Of a stretch of DNA of 7,343 bases, positions 1 to 5,958 are shown in pieces (position 1 is the first letter of the stretch; each line of letters begins with the position of its first letter). The notes below the pieces were generated by a model that did no database searches, had not been told where the DNA came from, and saw only the letters and a list, made by a program, of their open reading frames with translations. The translations under genes were made by a program, and so were the position numbers. The DNA is from an uncultured Sphingobium sp. (GTDB taxonomy: Bacteria > Pseudomonadota > Alphaproteobacteria > Sphingomonadales > Sphingomonadaceae): contig CAMLFF010000162.1 of the NCBI GenBank assembly GCA_946479185.1, positions 1 to 7,343 of the forward strand, given 5' to 3'.

Positions 1-359
1 TGCCCGCCTTGCACAAGATCGCTGCTCTCGGCTTCCGCATCGTCGCCACCGGCGGCACGGCCCGCTATCTGATCGAGCAAGGCGTTGCCGTGGAAACGGT
101 CAACAAGGTCGCGCAGGGCCGCCCCCACATCGTGGACCGGATTACCGATGGCGATGTGGACCTGATCTTCAACACGACCGAAGGCTGGCAGTCGCTCAAG
201 GATAGCCAGGCGATCCGCATGAGTGCGCTGCGTCTCAAGGTTCCAAGCTTCACGACGGCGGCCGCAAGTGTCGCCGCAGTGGACGCAATTGAGGCTTTGC
301 GCGCGCGTCCCCTTGAAGTGCGGTCGCTGCAATCCTATTATAAAGCGTCGCACGACTGA
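1..359 (+). CDS. carB: Carbamoyl-phosphate synthase large subunit, C-terminal end (partial)
   Basis: Only the last 118 codons are present; the frame is open from base 3 and ends in TGA at 357-359. CarB makes carbamoyl phosphate from bicarbonate, ATP and ammonia channelled from the small subunit CarA, feeding pyrimidine and arginine synthesis in the cytoplasm. What remains is the MGS-like allosteric domain that binds effectors such as UMP or ornithine in E. coli. Recognisable family motifs are VATGGTARYL (nucleotide-binding loop; E. coli has HGTA here), VNKVAQGRPHIVDRI and NTTEGW, followed by the SALRLKVP strand near the end, all in the order seen in E. coli CarB. The catalytic ATP-grasp domains lie upstream of the window. 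greA follows on the same strand after 96 bases, the usual carA-carB-greA neighbourhood of alphaproteobacteria. Identity is clear from the motifs; the TTG at base 9 is internal, not a start. Confidence 0.96.
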   Translation, partial: PALHKIAALGFRIVATGGTARYLIEQGVAVETVNKVAQGRPHIVDRITDGDVDLIFNTTEGWQSLKDSQAIRMSALRLKVPSFTTAAASVAAVDAIEALRARPLEVRSLQSYYKASHD

Positions 360-388
360 TCTGCCTTCAGATTAAGAAATCAGTTGCG

Positions 389-413
389 CGCCGATCGGAA
401 CCGCCGGTCGGCG
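389..413 (+). other. Hairpin in the carB-greA spacer
   Basis: Bases 389-398 pair with 404-413 over 10 bp (one G-U wobble) around a 5-base loop. No T tract follows, so it is not a canonical intrinsic terminator. It could be a carB 3' end stabiliser, a weak terminator, or a leader structure affecting greA. It physically overlaps the GGAAC-N17-GTT element at 397-421, so at most one of the two may be functional. Confidence 0.5.
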
Positions 414-421
414 AGGGAGTT
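397..421 (+). promoter_or_regulatory. Candidate EcfG-type (general stress response) promoter before greA
   Basis: GGAAC at 397-401 is followed by exactly 17 bases and GTT at 419-421. The known alphaproteobacterial EcfG/SigT consensus is GGAAC-N16-17-CGTT; here the base before GTT is A rather than C. A transcript would begin near 428, about 28 bases before the greA ATG. A motif of this information content is expected about 0.4 times by chance in a window of this size on both strands, and this copy lies in a hairpin, so it is tentative. Confidence 0.3.
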
Positions 422-455
422 CGCGCTTTGATGCGCAGGTTTTTAGGGAGTCGAG

Positions 456-932
456 ATGGCGACCGTTGAGAAATTGCCGATGCTACAGATTGGCTATGAT
501 AAGCTGACTGAGCAATTGCGTGCTTTGAAGGTGGAGCGTCCAACCATTGTGGACGCGATTGAGGAAGCACGCGCGCATGGCGATCTTTCCGAGAATGCCG
601 AATATCATGCCGCCAAGGAGCGTCAGGGTCAGGTCGAAGCGACGATCGGCGATCTGGAAGATAAGCTCTCCCGCGCGCAGGTTATCGATCCGACCACCCT
701 GTCGGGCGACAAGATCATCTTTGGCGCCACGGTGACGTTGCTCGATGAGAATGATCACACCATCAAATATCAGATTGTGGGTCAGGCTGAGGCAGACGCC
801 AAGCTTGGCATGATCAGCTATAACAGCCCGCTTGGCCGCGCGCTCATTGGCCGTCAGGTCGGTGAAGATGTTGAAGTGACTGTGCCCGCTGGTGACAAGT
901 TCTACCATGTGGACAAGATCGAGTTCATCTGA
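456..932 (+). CDS. greA: Transcription elongation factor GreA
   Basis: GreA (158 aa, the family's usual length) enters the RNA polymerase secondary channel and stimulates cleavage of the 3' end of backtracked RNA, rescuing stalled elongation complexes. The N-terminal coiled coil (about residues 8-78) carries the signature [15 protein letters not shown]; Asp43 and Glu46 correspond to the acidic tip residues D41/E44 of E. coli that position the catalytic metal. The C-terminal FKBP-like domain (about 80-158) contains [23 protein letters not shown] and the closing strand VDKIEFI. The ATG at 456 is chosen because AGGGAG (445-450) lies 5 bases upstream and the N-terminus aligns with known GreA proteins. 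It sits directly after carB on the same strand, but the 96-base spacer with a hairpin and a possible stress promoter suggests it can also be transcribed on its own. Confidence 0.97.
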   Translation: MATVEKLPMLQIGYDKLTEQLRALKVERPTIVDAIEEARAHGDLSENAEYHAAKERQGQVEATIGDLEDKLSRAQVIDPTTLSGDKIIFGATVTLLDENDHTIKYQIVGQAEADAKLGMISYNSPLGRALIGRQVGEDVEVTVPAGDKFYHVDKIEFI

Positions 933-940
933 ACGCGAGC

Positions 941-964
941 CACGCTCCCTTGTGCGGCAGCGTG
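941..964 (+). terminator. Possible greA terminator hairpin
   Basis: CACGCT (941-946) and AGCGTG (959-964) form a 6-bp stem with a 12-base loop, starting 9 bases after the greA stop. A short A-rich stretch follows (970-974) but no T run on the plus strand, so it is weak as an intrinsic terminator. Confidence 0.3.
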
Positions 965-986
965 ACGTGAAAAATTGAATGTCTGT

Positions 987-1032
987 CGGGAGGCCTTACT
1001 CAGCTGCTTTGCAAAGCTGGGCAGGCCTCTCG
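987..1032 (+). other. Long two-part stem-loop between greA and the rhomboid gene
   Basis: An outer stem of 10 bp (987-996 with 1023-1032, one wobble) is followed, after a small internal loop, by an inner stem of 7 bp (999-1005 with 1015-1021, one wobble) closing a 9-base loop. This makes a nearly continuous 17-bp hairpin of 46 bases. No T run follows. It may be a Rho-independent-like end of the greA transcript, a structured leader for the rhomboid gene 62 bases further on, or a dispersed REP-like palindrome. The sequence alone does not choose between these. Confidence 0.5.
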
Positions 1033-1093
1033 CCACATCTGCACCGCCGATTTTCATCATGATATTCGGCAAACTCAGGCAGGCAAGATCCTA

Positions 1094-1771
1094 ATGGCTG
1101 TGAAGCTACCGCGTGGCCCCGCCACCAATATCATCGCAATCATCACGCTGCTGGCTTTCCTGCCCGTGCAGTTTGCAGGCGAGACGGATAGGGCGGCCCT
1201 GCTCGCTGGCTTCATTGCCGAGCGCGTGAATGCGCTCGCCGCGCAGAATATCACAATGGATATTCCCTGGCTGCCGCTCTGGATCACGCCACTCAGCGCC
1301 ACGCTCATTCATGGCGGCTGGATGCATATTGTCTTCAACTTGCTGATGCTGCTTTTCTGCGGGCGCTTCGTGGAGCATCTGCTGGGGGCGCGGCGTACCG
1401 TGCTGATCTATGTGGTGGGCGCTTACGCCGCCGCGCTTGGGCAGTGGGCGATGACCTTCTTTACCGGGCCGGATTCCAGCCTTGTGCCGATGATCGGCGC
1501 GAGCGGTGCCGTCTCCGCGCTCCTGGGCGCCTATGCCTTCATTTACAGCCAGCGCGCGGTGAAGCCGATCGGACCGATCCCCGCTTACGTCGTGCGGATT
1601 GTCTGGCTCGCGCTGGGTTGGACCGTCCTCCAGCTGCTCATCGCCTTCGCGGGCGGCTTTGACAGCTTCTTTGGCGGCATCGCGATTGGCGCACATATCG
1701 GCGGCTTTATCGCGGGTCTGCTAATGGCGCGGCCACTGCTCAATCGCAGGTTCGGCGCCACAGCACATTAG
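1094..1771 (+). CDS. Rhomboid-family intramembrane serine protease
   Basis: This 225-residue polytopic membrane protein has the full rhomboid core. Rhomboids cleave substrate transmembrane helices inside the bilayer with a Ser-His dyad. Visible motifs: HGGWMHIVFN at 73-82, the conserved L1/TM2 HxxxN segment (His78, Asn82); GASG at 135-138 with nucleophile Ser137; and GAHIGGFIAGLL with catalytic His201. Hydrophobic segments lie at about 10-28, 64-90, 104-122, 132-152, 165-186 and 193-212, consistent with six helices and no extra domain. The start ATG follows only a weak Shine-Dalgarno (AGG at 1081-1083). The gene stands alone, 161 bases after greA, and converges on the DUF4170 gene with only 4 bases between the stop codons. 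Substrate is unknown, and neighbouring genes give no clue. The motifs make an inactive pseudoprotease unlikely. Confidence 0.93.
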   Translation: MAVKLPRGPATNIIAIITLLAFLPVQFAGETDRAALLAGFIAERVNALAAQNITMDIPWLPLWITPLSATLIHGGWMHIVFNLLMLLFCGRFVEHLLGARRTVLIYVVGAYAAALGQWAMTFFTGPDSSLVPMIGASGAVSALLGAYAFIYSQRAVKPIGPIPAYVVRIVWLALGWTVLQLLIAFAGGFDSFFGGIAIGAHIGGFIAGLLMARPLLNRRFGATAH

Positions 1772-1775
1772 CCGA

Positions 1776-2012
1776 TCAGCTGATTGCAGGGTCTTTCGCT
1801 TCGCCGGAAGGGTCCAGCAGGCGGTGAAGATGAACGATCACATAGCGCATCTCGGCATCATCGACCGTGCGCTGAGCCGCGCCACGCCAGGCTGCTTCGG
1901 CGCTCGCATAATCGGGGAACACACCCACGATATCGACCGAATCCAGGTCCTCAAATTCCAGCTTCTGCGGGTCAGTAACCCGCCCGCCCATGACAAGGTG
2001 CAACAAGCTCAA
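1776..2012 (-). CDS. Small DUF4170-family protein
   Basis: The product is a 78-residue soluble protein without signal peptide or membrane segment. The central block FPDYASAEAAWRGAAQRTVD followed by DAEMRYVIVHL matches my recollection of the alphaproteobacterial DUF4170 family (the conserved feature being a Trp-x-Ala-x-Ala, Thr-Val-Asp, then Arg-Tyr-x-Ile-Val pattern). Function is not known. The start is a TTG at 2012-2010: the frame is closed by a stop two codons upstream, AGGAG (2025-2021) lies 8 bases before the TTG, and the N-terminus SLLHLVMGGRV looks family-like. The next possible ATG (1991) would remove that strand and has no ribosome site at a proper distance. It lies 94 bases downstream of the small membrane protein run on the same strand and may be read from it, or have its own promoter; no clear promoter is seen. 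Confidence 0.85.
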   Translation of the reverse strand: MSLLHLVMGGRVTDPQKLEFEDLDSVDIVGVFPDYASAEAAWRGAAQRTVDDAEMRYVIVHLHRLLDPSGEAKDPAIS

Positions 2013-2020
2013 AGACTATG

Positions 2021-2025
2021 CTCCT
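2021..2025 (-). promoter_or_regulatory. Ribosome binding site fixing the TTG start of the DUF4170 gene
   Basis: AGGAG on the minus strand, 8 bases before the TTG at 2012. It is the only good Shine-Dalgarno in this leader and supports the TTG over the internal ATG. Confidence 0.7.
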
Positions 2026-2072
2026 GATTTATGTGGATTGTGCCGCGTTCGGCTTGGATGAAATGCTATCAG

Positions 2073-2093
2073 GCTGGCACCGTCATGCCAAGC
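2073..2093 (-). terminator. Possible hairpin terminator after the four-gene membrane run
   Basis: On the minus strand GCTTGGCA (2093-2086) pairs with TGCCAGC (2079-2073) with one bulged T and a 6-base loop, starting 13 bases past the stop of the last gene. There is no T run after it, so it may only attenuate transcription into the DUF4170 gene. Confidence 0.35.
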
Positions 2094-2106
2094 AGTCCCG
2101 CTGCAA

Positions 2107-2643
2107 TTAGCGCTCGTTCGTGGCGTCGTCTTCAACCGGGTCGGCCTCGGCGTCGCTCTCGTCCTCGGTGAGCGGTTGCCCATCTGTCGGTTCACTTCGC
2201 GAGAAAAACCGCTCACCGATCCCAAGCACCGTTGCGCCCGTGGCGGTGCGGAGCGCTGCATTGCGACTGTCTTTCAGGCTGCCCATCATCATCTGCGCTG
2301 TTTCGGTCGCAATGGCAGCCTTGGCCGCTGACTTTGCCAACTGTGCGGCCTTGCCGGCCAAAGCCAGGCGGGGCATGAAGATCGCCAGCACAGCGCCTGC
2401 TGCCACAGCAGCGGCAACCGCAGCGACGGGATGCTCCTGAAACAGTCGGTTGGTTTCAGCGGCGGCGCGATACCCCTTTTCTTTGGTGTCATCGATCACC
2501 GCTTCGCCTTTTTCACGCGTTGCGCTGATGACTGTGCCAGCCGTTTGCCGTGCCTTACGCACGCCCGCCTGTGCCCGGTCCCGAACATTTGCCGCGACTT
2601 TCATTGCTTTTTCGACGGGTTGCGGCACGCTATTTTCTGTCAT
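2107..2643 (-). CDS. Single-TM protein with YqjD-like anchor and acidic tail (fourth gene of the run)
   Basis: Function unknown; 178 residues. Residues 1-70 form a charged, Ala/Lys/Arg-rich amphipathic helical region (EKAMKVAANVRDRAQAGVRK and on). Then EHP at 70-72 leads into an Ala-rich membrane segment (about 72-90) ending in a basic/aromatic cap FMPR. A second Ala-rich helix (96-116) may be amphipathic or dip into the membrane. The tail, 151-178, is strongly acidic and probably disordered. The first half has the same plan as YqjD/ElaB (DUF883) proteins, but the long region after the membrane segment is not typical of them. The ATG overlaps the stop of the preceding gene as ATGA (2643-2640), indicating translational coupling. 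It probably works with the other three membrane proteins at the inner membrane, perhaps in stationary phase or stress; this is inferred from context. Confidence 0.85.
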   Translation of the reverse strand: MTENSVPQPVEKAMKVAANVRDRAQAGVRKARQTAGTVISATREKGEAVIDDTKEKGYRAAAETNRLFQEHPVAAVAAAVAAGAVLAIFMPRLALAGKAAQLAKSAAKAAIATETAQMMMGSLKDSRNAALRTATGATVLGIGERFFSRSEPTDGQPLTEDESDAEADPVEDDATNER

Positions 2644-2975
2644 TTACGGAATTTCCAAAGGAAGCGGTTGAGCCAGATCATCCGCGTAGCGCGCAGGCCA
2701 TAAGCGATCAACAGCCGTGCAGGTCGCCAGAAAATAACAGCAGCGGTTCCCGCGGCGGCAGTTGTCGCGATGACTGGGTGCGCATCGACGGTGTCACGCA
2801 CCTTCTGCTTGGTTTGCTGGACCTTTCCGCTGATCGCATCGCTCATATCCTGCTTCAAGCGGCCCGGGGCAATCCGCGCCTTGGCGTCTTGGAGTGAATT
2901 GGTGAAGGCCAATCTTGCGTGGTCGGCGCGCTGCCGAGCCATCAGCAGCCGGGCCTGCGGATCCAACATGCTCAT
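2640..2975 (-). CDS. YqjK-like / DUF3618-like small membrane protein (third gene of the run)
   Basis: This is a 111-residue protein with no clear family assignment from the sequence alone. Residues 5-65 are a charged helical region (ARLLMARQRADHARLAF, then a Lys/Gln-rich stretch KVQQTKQKVRDTVD). A short membrane segment follows at about 66-83 (AHPVIATTAAAGTAAVIFW), and then a very basic, aromatic C-terminus (RPARLLIAYGLRATRMIW, then WKFRK). Position, size and plan match E. coli YqjK, the gene after yqjD and yqjE, and the helical N-terminus resembles DUF3618 proteins. Both overlaps are ATGA: its start with the stop of the upstream gene (2975-2972), its stop with the start of the downstream gene (2643-2640). 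A second in-frame ATG two codons in is a possible alternative start, but the overlapping one is favoured by the coupling. Confidence 0.85.
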   Translation of the reverse strand: MSMLDPQARLLMARQRADHARLAFTNSLQDAKARIAPGRLKQDMSDAISGKVQQTKQKVRDTVDAHPVIATTAAAGTAAVIFWRPARLLIAYGLRATRMIWLNRFLWKFRK

Positions 2976-3361
2976 GCCCCATCCCCCGGATTCGCCACCC
3001 GAGAAAAAGCCCGTTTGGCGCCCAGCCCGAGTAACGCCACCAACACCAGCAGCACACCCGCTACGATAAGGGCGGCATAAAGCCAGCCGACATAGGGCGC
3101 CAAGGCGATAATGGCAGCAGCGATCAGCACGCCGATGGCGAACAGCAAGATCACGAAGGCCAGAACGCCGAAGAATATGCCACGCTGAAGAATAGCGGCG
3201 ACGATGGATGCCTTCGTCTTCGCCCAGTCCATCTCCGCCGCGGCCAATTCGCGTCCCGAAGCGATCAGCCTCGTGAAGCTGGCTTTGATCGTATCATTGT
3301 CAGGCACGGACTTTTCAGCCCGCGCCATATCGGCTTCAAGCTCAGCTTGGGGGTCCCTCAT
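2972..3361 (-). CDS. YqjE-like 'phage holin family' two-TM membrane protein (second gene of the run)
   Basis: The protein has 129 residues. An N-terminal charged helix includes SFTRLIASGRELAAAEMDWA (29-48), the region that in the phage-holin_3_6/YqjE (DUF1469) family precedes the membrane part. Two long hydrophobic helices follow at about 62-90 and 92-113, then a short basic tail. Despite the family name these chromosomal proteins are not known lysis holins; E. coli YqjE is an inner-membrane protein of unknown role encoded next to yqjD. The start ATG lies 22 bases after the stop of the YqjD-like gene, with only a weak ribosome site, so translation probably depends on the upstream gene. Its stop overlaps the next start (ATGA). 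No other phage gene is nearby, which argues against a prophage remnant. Confidence 0.88.
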   Translation of the reverse strand: MRDPQAELEADMARAEKSVPDNDTIKASFTRLIASGRELAAAEMDWAKTKASIVAAILQRGIFFGVLAFVILLFAIGVLIAAAIIALAPYVGWLYAALIVAGVLLVLVALLGLGAKRAFSRVANPGDGA

Positions 3362-3383
3362 CGCTCAGGCTAATCCGCCAATC

Positions 3384-3893
3384 TCAGCTCTTGTCCGTCG
3401 AACCACGCATCATGCGCATCAGCACGAAGCCGACAACCGCCGCCGCGCCAATGGCGACCGCAGGGCTTTTGCGTACGAAATTGCGCGCTTCTTCGGTGAG
3501 TTGGTCGATATCCTTCTCATCGAGTGACTGAGCCGCGCCTGCTACGGTCTCAGCGGCCTTGCGTGCATAATCGCCATATTGTGGACCAAGCTTGGAATCG
3601 ACGGTCTCAGCTGTTTCGGAGATCAGCTTGGACAGGCCATGCAGTGCATCGCCTGTGGTGTTTTTCGCAGTCGTCGCAGCTTCCCGCGCGGTGTTTTTCG
3701 CTTGCTCAGCAAATTCACCTGCCTGCTCGCGCCATTGCGCAGTGCTGGCTGTCGCAGCATTGCGCGCCTCGGATGCAGTTTCCAGCGCTGCTGCCTTTGT
3801 TGCCGCTGCAGCCTTCTTGGCCTTGCTCACGGTCTCAGACGCCTTGGAGGCGGTCTTGCGGGTGGTTGGTGCTGTGCTGCTCGTGTCAGACAT
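3384..3893 (-). CDS. YqjD/ElaB-like (DUF883-type) tail-anchored protein, first gene of the run
   Basis: The protein has 169 residues. Residues 13-90 are an extremely Ala/Lys/Thr-rich helical stretch (SKASETVSKAKKAAAATKAA) reminiscent of LEA or phasin-like helices. The C-terminus has the DUF883 plan: an amphipathic helix (DIDQLTEEARNFVRKSPA, 128-145), a Gly/Ala-rich membrane helix (about 145-160) and a basic tip RMMRG. In E. coli, YqjD is an RpoS-dependent inner-membrane protein that binds ribosomes in stationary phase; whether this one does is unknown. The ATG at 3893 is chosen over an in-frame ATG at 3944: AAGGAG lies 6 bases before it, and the predicted transcript start from the upstream GGAAC-N17-GTT element (about 3951) would leave the earlier ATG almost no leader. 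The 17 residues so removed (with CC near a PFCCQ motif) look unlike coding sequence of the family. Confidence 0.87.
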   Translation of the reverse strand: MSDTSSTAPTTRKTASKASETVSKAKKAAAATKAAALETASEARNAATASTAQWREQAGEFAEQAKNTAREAATTAKNTTGDALHGLSKLISETAETVDSKLGPQYGDYARKAAETVAGAAQSLDEKDIDQLTEEARNFVRKSPAVAIGAAAVVGFVLMRMMRGSTDKS

Positions 3894-3899
3894 GGCTGG

Positions 3900-3905
3900 C
3901 TCCTT
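3900..3905 (-). promoter_or_regulatory. Ribosome binding site fixing the start of the YqjD-like gene
   Basis: AAGGAG on the minus strand, 6 bases before the ATG at 3893. This strong, well-spaced site decides against the longer reading from 3944. Confidence 0.8.
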
Positions 3906-3958
3906 ATTCTGGCAACAAAATGGCTCTCGCGATGGATATAGCAAGGCTGCCCATCATT

Positions 3959-3983
3959 AACAGTCCGGGCGAACCATTGTTCC
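3959..3983 (-). promoter_or_regulatory. Candidate EcfG-type general stress response promoter for the YqjD-like operon
   Basis: On the minus strand GGAAC (3983-3979) is followed by 17 bases and GTT (3961-3959), with T instead of the consensus C before GTT. The alphaproteobacterial EcfG/SigT consensus is GGAAC-N16-17-CGTT. The predicted transcript start, about 3951, gives a leader of roughly 58 bases to the ATG at 3893, with the ribosome site in the right place. It lies in the only non-coding region upstream of the run and points the right way, which raises its weight above the chance expectation for such a short motif. Confidence 0.6.
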
Positions 3984-4105
3984 CGCAAATATCGGCGAAA
4001 GCCCCAGCTGTGATGCGAAGCTGCACGGTTGCACGCACGCACTGGCCCGGCGGCATTGCCATCCACAGGCGCGCTCGCTAAGCGGCGGGCATTCGTCAGC
4101 CGTGA

Positions 4106-5395
<1,290 letters not shown>

Positions 5396-5400
5396 AATCT

Positions 5401-5440
5401 GCGGCTCTCCCTCGCCATGACGGGCGGGGGAGGGCGCCGC
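5401..5440 (+). terminator. Strong hairpin after eno, probable transcription terminator
   Basis: Beginning 5 bases after the eno TAA, bases 5407-5416 pair with 5423-5432 over 10 bp (one G-U) around a 6-base loop. An outer 5-bp helix, GCGGC (5401-5405) with GCCGC (5436-5440), extends the stem to about 15 GC-rich pairs with a small asymmetric bulge. No T run follows, so termination efficiency is uncertain. An in-frame ATG of the ftsB reading lies in the hairpin loop (5417) and another directly after it (5441), which argues that neither is a real start. Confidence 0.6.
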
Positions 5441-5524
5441 ATGTCCGGCCCCCAGCGACGCTATTCGTCGCAACCTGCAAAATTGAGCTTGCATTCAATG
5501 AGTCGGCGTGATTCCAAGAGAGCT

Positions 5525-5836
5525 ATGGCGCATCTGGCGAAATTGAGATTCCTGCTTGGCTCGGCCCTTACTCCGGCCATCGCTATCATTTTGCTCATGC
5601 TGTTCATCGGCTATGCAATTGTTGGCCCCAATGGCATTCTCGCATGGGGTGACTATAGCCGCCAGCTCAAGCAGCGCGAGGCTGAGCTCAAGTCCCTCCA
5701 TGTGCAAAAAGCGGCGCTGGAGAATCGCGTGAAGCTGCTCGATCCGCGCAAGGCGGACCCGGATATGGTGGATGAGCTCGTGCGCAAGCAGTTGGGCGTT
5801 ACGCATCCTGATGAGGTTGTCGTGCCGCTGAACTAA
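5525..5836 (+). CDS. ftsB: Cell division protein FtsB (septum formation initiator family)
   Basis: FtsB is a bitopic inner-membrane protein that forms the FtsQ-FtsB-FtsL subcomplex of the divisome. From 5525 it has 103 residues, the length of E. coli FtsB. It has a short basic cytoplasmic start (MAHLAKLRF), one membrane helix at about 11-31, then a periplasmic coiled coil (DYSRQLKQREAELKSLHVQK, then ALENRVKLL). The alphaproteobacterial ending follows: LLDPRKADPDMVDELVRKQL, then HPDEVVVPLN. The frame is open further upstream. ATGs at 5417 and 5441 fall in or beside the eno hairpin and are rejected. ATG 5498 (112 aa) remains possible, though its nearest purine stretch is weak; 5525 has AAGAGAG just before it, rather close. 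It lies between eno and pdhA, a common alphaproteobacterial order. Gene identity is secure, the exact start is not. Confidence 0.88.
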   Translation: MAHLAKLRFLLGSALTPAIAIILLMLFIGYAIVGPNGILAWGDYSRQLKQREAELKSLHVQKAALENRVKLLDPRKADPDMVDELVRKQLGVTHPDEVVVPLN

Positions 5837-5893
5837 GTGGCTCACCTCACGTCTTTTAACCGCGCTACCTACCTCATTTAACCTATCTGGACA

Positions 5894-5922
5894 TTGCGCT
5901 CATGCGCCTCCCATGCCTATAG
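5894..5922 (+). promoter_or_regulatory. Candidate sigma-70-type promoter for pdhA
   Basis: TTGCGC (5894-5899) as -35 and CTATAG (5917-5922) as -10 are separated by 17 bases in the 122-base gap after ftsB. A start near 5929 would leave only about 9 bases before the ATG at 5938 but about 30 before the TTG at 5959, which fits the TTG as the true pdhA start. Found by eye; housekeeping promoters in this group are loosely conserved. Confidence 0.4.
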
Positions 5923-5944
5923 CTTGTCGAAATTGACATGCGAG

Positions 5945-5949
5945 AAGGA
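5945..5949 (+). promoter_or_regulatory. Ribosome binding site supporting a TTG start for pdhA
   Basis: AAGGA, 9 bases before the TTG at 5959. The upstream in-frame ATG at 5938 has no comparable site before it; if it were the start, this Shine-Dalgarno would lie inside the coding region. Confidence 0.65.
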
Positions 5950-5958
5950 CCTGAAACA

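Noticed and set aside
423..436. Short GCGC-6-GCGC inverted repeat followed by five T bases before greA, resembling an intrinsic terminator
   Set aside because: The stem is only 4 bp and the T run begins four bases after it; too weak to call.
483..908. Minus-strand open frame (141 codons) inside greA
   Set aside because: It lies wholly within greA with no motif of its own; explained by codon bias.
1106..1696. Minus-strand open frame (196 codons) opposite the rhomboid gene
   Set aside because: The product is a charged, His/Arg/Gln-rich low-complexity string; the sense frame has intact rhomboid catalytic motifs.
1775..1784. Perfect 10-base palindrome ATCAGCTGAT at the convergent gene ends
   Set aside because: It has no loop to form a hairpin, includes the stop codon of the minus-strand gene, and is short enough to be chance.
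2972..3361. Prophage lysis cassette suggested by the 'holin family' label
   Set aside because: No endolysin, spanin or other phage gene is nearby; the protein has the chromosomal YqjE layout beside a YqjD-like gene.
3524..4081. Plus-strand open frame (185 codons) opposite the YqjD-like gene
   Set aside because: It is Cys/Arg/Leu-rich without motifs, antisense to the Ala/Lys-rich gene, and covers the predicted stress promoter; not plausible as a gene.
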